Assembly: GCA_964598845.1 (NCBI GenBank)
Contig: CAZRDM010000003.1
Location: 1-64,000, forward strand
Source of the DNA: FEN-987 sp964598845
GTDB taxonomy: Archaea; Thermoproteota; Bathyarchaeia; 40CM-2-53-6
DNA length: 64,000 nt
Direction: 5' to 3'
Shown here piece after piece: positions 61,314 through 64,000 of this stretch. A program made the position numbers and the translations under genes. Numbering within the stretch: the stretch's first letter is position 1; each line of letters starts with the position of its first letter. Under the pieces are notes generated by a model, which was not told the DNA's origin, ran no database searches, and was given only the letters and a program-made list of their open reading frames with translations.

Positions 61314-61626
61314 CCGTAACCTTAGAGGCCTTGGGTGCCGTAGGATTGCCAGACTCTTGGGCATTTCAAAGTCTCAAGTGTACAGGCAAGTTAAGGCTCT
61401 AGGTCTCAATAGACCAGAAGCTAAGTTAGTACGATCTCGCTATCGGGAAGTTCGGGAAGAAGAATACATCCCAGAGTTAGCTCCTTTTGTCAAATGGGAC
61501 GGTCCGGTCCGCTTCTCTGCTTCTTCGACTAGCGCAGGGGCCTTCGCAAGAGCATTCATGATCAGTTGGTCTCGCTCCCCCATTCATCGGCGCCTAATTG
61601 CGGGAAGCTTGCGGTTATGCCAGTAG
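61297..61626 (+). CDS. resolvase/transposase-like HTH protein or remnant
   Basis: 109 residues from a TTG. 'RTIRNLRGLGCRRIARLLGI' with 'SKSQVYRQVKALGLNRPEA' is a clear helix-turn-helix of the Hin/transposase type. The remaining 45 residues after 'VREEEYIPELAPFVKWDGP' are poor in recognisable structure. No catalytic domain. It may be a regulator or a remnant. The stop is 16 bp from the glmS end. Confidence 0.45.
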   Translation: MAVRTIRNLRGLGCRRIARLLGISKSQVYRQVKALGLNRPEAKLVRSRYREVREEEYIPELAPFVKWDGPVRFSASSTSAGAFARAFMISWSRSPIHRRLIAGSLRLCQ

Positions 61627-61641
61627 ACTTGTCCCTGATCA

Positions 61642-63465
61642 TCAGTGCACTGTAACTGATTTTGCCAAGTTCCGCGGAAAATCTGGGTCGTAACCTTTCT
61701 GGACAGCCATGTGGTATGCAAAGAGTTGAAGCGGGACAACGTAAACTATGGGAGTCAAGAATGAAGGAATACCTGTGGGCACCGTTGTCGTGTCGTCTGA
61801 AAGTTCGGAGACTTCCGTGTCTTGCTCGTCAACGACACTAATTATCCGGGCTCCTCTTGCCTTCATCTCCATAACGTTTCCGATAATCTTCGAATACGCC
61901 TCGTCTCTCGGTGCGATGAAAAATACGGGGTATCCAGCTTCCACCACTGATATGAAGCCATGCTTCGACTCACCGGCTGGGTAAGCGATAGCTGGAAGAT
62001 ACGATAGTTCAAGCAGTTTTAGTCGTCCTTCGAGAGCTGTTGAAACATTAATACCTCTTCCAAGGAAACAGAAGCTGGAGCGGCCAGAGTACTCTTGCAC
62101 GATTCGCTTCACCCGCACTTCCTGCGTCGAGAGGACCCTTGAGACCCATTCGGGCAACTGATGGAAAGCTGCCTCCAAGGCGTCCTCCTCTCCCTTCTTG
62201 AGGACACCCCTGTTCCTAGCCAGCGAAACCGCGAGTTTGACAAGGACGGAGAGCTGTGCCGTGAAGGTCTTCGTGGCAGCCACACCGATTTCTGGCCCTG
62301 AATTTTGACCAATGTAGACATCCGATAGTCTGGTAAGCGTGGATCCCATTACATTGCTGATTCCAAGTATTGTTGCTCCCCTGTCCTTGGCGCCTCTAAC
62401 TGCGCTTAGGGTGTCAGCAGTTTCTCCCGATTGACTTATGGCGAGAATGACTGTATCCGAGTCCAACAAAGCGGCATAGCTGTCAACAAACTCTGACGCG
62501 GCAACGGGAGTGACTGCAACTTTGGCAAGGTTTGAAAAGACGTAGCTGGCGGCCAGACAGGCGTGATAGGATGTGCCGCATGCGACCAAGAAAATTCTCT
62601 TTGCCCGGTTGATCGCCGATGCCATCAGGTCCAGATATATAGGGTGGGTTCGAAGAGCGTTTCGAATAGCTGTCGGTTGTTCATGAATTTCTTTCAACAT
62701 GAAATGAGGAAAACCCGCCTTTAGAGCGGTCTCAGGGTTCCAGTCAACTGTGAACGGCTTCCTCTCGAGTTCTTGGCCATCCTCTATCCGGAGTATTGTG
62801 ATGCGATCGATCGTCAGTACCGCCATTTCATTGTCTTCGAGAAGCAGTGCCTGCTTGGTCCGGGATAGGAAGGCCGGGATATCTGATGCGCAGTAGTTTC
62901 CGTCAATTCCAATCCCAATTACTAGCGGACTCTCTTTCCTTACGCAAACAATCTTGTCGGGTTCCCTTAAGCATATGAGCGCAAGAGCGTAAGCCCCAGC
63001 CAATCTTTTTGCGGCTAGGCGTACAGCTTCTAGGAACCCCATTGTGGACTTGAGATGTTCTTCCACAAGATGAGCTAAGACTTCGGTGTCTGTTCTAGAT
63101 CTAAAGCGGTGCCCTGAGGCTTCTAATTCCTGTCTCAGTTGCATGAAATTCTCGATTATTCCGTTGTGAACGACGGCTAGAGTGTTCAAACAGTCGGTGT
63201 GGGGGTGTGCGTTCTCTTGGGATGGTGCTCCGTGAGTTGCCCATCGAGTATGGCCTATCCCAATCGAACCTTTCAGGTCGCTGATTCGAAGTTTCCTCTC
63301 AACCTCCTCAATTTTTCCTTTGTCCTTCTTCACCACAATCATTCCATCAGTGATCGAGGCTTCTCCTACAGAGTCGTAGCCTCGGTACTCAAGTCGTTTG
63401 AGACAGTCGTACAAAACTGGGCCGACTTCTCCGTATTTCAGAACGCTAGCAGCGATTCCACACAT
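61642..63465 (-). CDS. glmS: glutamine-fructose-6-phosphate aminotransferase
   Basis: 607 residues from the ATG that puts Cys next (an ATG one codon upstream is the alternative). The amidotransferase domain begins 'CGIAASVLKYGEVGPVLYDC' and includes 'KGSIGIGHTRWATHGAPSQE'. Two SIS domains follow: 'FLVACGTSYHACLAASYVFS', 'ILAISQSGETADTLSAVRGA' and 'YSGRSSFCFLGRGINVSTAL', ending 'DFPRNLAKSVTVH'. It makes glucosamine-6-phosphate, the entry to amino-sugar synthesis. Complete. Confidence 0.95.
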   Translation of the reverse strand: MCGIAASVLKYGEVGPVLYDCLKRLEYRGYDSVGEASITDGMIVVKKDKGKIEEVERKLRISDLKGSIGIGHTRWATHGAPSQENAHPHTDCLNTLAVVHNGIIENFMQLRQELEASGHRFRSRTDTEVLAHLVEEHLKSTMGFLEAVRLAAKRLAGAYALALICLREPDKIVCVRKESPLVIGIGIDGNYCASDIPAFLSRTKQALLLEDNEMAVLTIDRITILRIEDGQELERKPFTVDWNPETALKAGFPHFMLKEIHEQPTAIRNALRTHPIYLDLMASAINRAKRIFLVACGTSYHACLAASYVFSNLAKVAVTPVAASEFVDSYAALLDSDTVILAISQSGETADTLSAVRGAKDRGATILGISNVMGSTLTRLSDVYIGQNSGPEIGVAATKTFTAQLSVLVKLAVSLARNRGVLKKGEEDALEAAFHQLPEWVSRVLSTQEVRVKRIVQEYSGRSSFCFLGRGINVSTALEGRLKLLELSYLPAIAYPAGESKHGFISVVEAGYPVFFIAPRDEAYSKIIGNVMEMKARGARIISVVDEQDTEVSELSDDTTTVPTGIPSFLTPIVYVVPLQLFAYHMAVQKGYDPDFPRNLAKSVTVH

Positions 63466-63601
63466 CATGCTCGCCGGGGGGTTGGAATTTAACCACCGTT
63501 CCGGTCAGGCATGATAAGCATTCCTTCGGATGACGTTTGACGAATTGATCTCGATTTGACGTTCTTGCCAACAATATGAATGGGGAATGGTAAAAATTGA
63601 C

Positions 63602-63613
63602 TTGATTAATCAA
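63602..63613 (+). promoter_or_regulatory. palindrome upstream of the ArsR-like gene
   Basis: TTGATTAATCAA is a perfect 12-bp palindrome, followed at about 63619 by TTTATGACTATATG, TATA-like. It lies 56 bp before the ATG at 63670 and could be an operator for the regulator. Confidence 0.4.
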
Positions 63614-63669
63614 AAACGTTTATGACTATATGCCGACCTTTCGACAATTAAAGGGTTGGTGCGCCCCGA

Positions 63670-64000
63670 ATGTCGTACCTTGTGCTCAAAGAGAGGCAGA
63701 CAAGTCAACTCGTACCTGCGCGAATATTCTCTGATCCAAAGCTTGCTCAGTCTGTTCTTCAGCCAATGCGATGGAAGATTCTCACCGAGCTTACAACTGC
63801 CGAGAAATGCGCGAAGGATCTCTCAAAGGCGCTCGACACAAGCGAACAAGTGATCTGCTACCATTTGCGCGAACTCGAGAAAGCAGGATTTGTCAGGCTC
63901 GAGAGAACGGTCAAGAGGAGAGGAGCAATGGCGAAGTATTACAAAGCCGAGCAGAAGGCTATCGCAGTCGTCCCTATGCCCACCAAATTAACCAAAGGCA
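63670..64000 (+). CDS. ArsR-family winged-helix regulator (truncated by window end)
   Basis: 110 residues visible, ATG at 63670. 'SVLQPMRWKILTELTTAEKC', 'AKDLSKALDTSEQVICYHLR' and 'ELEKAGFVRLERTVKRRGAM' give an ArsR-like winged helix with recognition helix and wing, then 'AKYYKAEQKAIAV', a common archaeal continuation. The 3' part lies outside the window. The palindrome at 63602 could be its operator. Confidence 0.8.
   Translation, partial: MSYLVLKERQTSQLVPARIFSDPKLAQSVLQPMRWKILTELTTAEKCAKDLSKALDTSEQVICYHLRELEKAGFVRLERTVKRRGAMAKYYKAEQKAIAVVPMPTKLTKG

Noticed and set aside
1..64000. Search for CRISPR arrays, rRNA and tRNA genes
   Set aside because: No regularly spaced repeats, no cloverleaf with a GTTCAAATCC-type T arm and no rRNA-like stretch were seen. 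This was by eye only.

Overview
This window is archaeal. It carries Nop5 and fibrillarin side by side, archaeal RNase HII, Trm1, a THEP1-type NTPase, a free MetRS beta (OB-fold) subunit, an RPC34/39-like Cys-containing winged-helix protein, an ATP-dependent DNA ligase with a KYDG motif, a HerA ATPase overlapping a NurA-like protein, a short PurA and a UPF0216 protein. TTG and GTG starts are common and TATA-like boxes precede several genes. The RPC34-like protein and overall gene content suggest a TACK lineage such as Bathyarchaeia or Nitrososphaeria. That placement is inference. I see no rRNA, tRNA or CRISPR array.

Layout. 0-3.4 kb: UPF0182 membrane protein plus a membrane-anchored Hsp20-like protein. 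3.5-9.4 kb: an accessory island with a decayed gene, an AbiE-like toxin-antitoxin pair behind a repeat-rich promoter, a winged-helix/TIR-like gene cut by an in-frame TAG, a truncated HerA-type ATPase, a tyrosine phosphatase and a DUF4258-DUF2283 pair. 9.3-14 kb: MGMT-like protein, cysteine synthase, a methyltransferase crossing a 100-N gap, and a GlcD-type flavoprotein. 14.2-19.4 kb: a C-terminally truncated HDAC fused out of frame to a DUF488 gene, an HExxH protein, a PflX-type radical SAM protein, and an IscS-IscU pair in which IscS lacks the PLP lysine. 19.5-22.6 kb: DUF1028, an alpha/alpha-toroid protein and a patch of pseudogenes. 22.8-32.7 kb: amidohydrolase, then RNA-modification and translation genes (Nop5, fibrillarin, RNase HII, THEP1, Trm1, RlmE, RPC34-like, MetRS beta) and cystathionine gamma-synthase. 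33-43.9 kb: glycerate kinase, stress protein, HTH regulator, AbrB-like protein, DNA ligase, the DUF47-PiT phosphate pair, Nudix, ArgF. 43.9-46.5 kb: a decay hot spot (retropepsin-like protease, RimK, HEPN-MNT, 5-FTHF cyclo-ligase). 46.5-49 kb: FolD divergent from a fused FTCD enzyme, together a folate one-carbon route. 50-64 kb: HerA-NurA, AsnS, GNAT, PyrG, PurA, an ECF S component, GlmS and regulators.

A striking property is the number of broken frames. At least eight otherwise recognisable genes carry single-base frameshifts or in-frame stops, while core genes are intact. Part of this is probably real decay of accessory genes and part may be assembly error. The N gap is flanked by an exact 55-bp repeat and is a scaffolding artefact.
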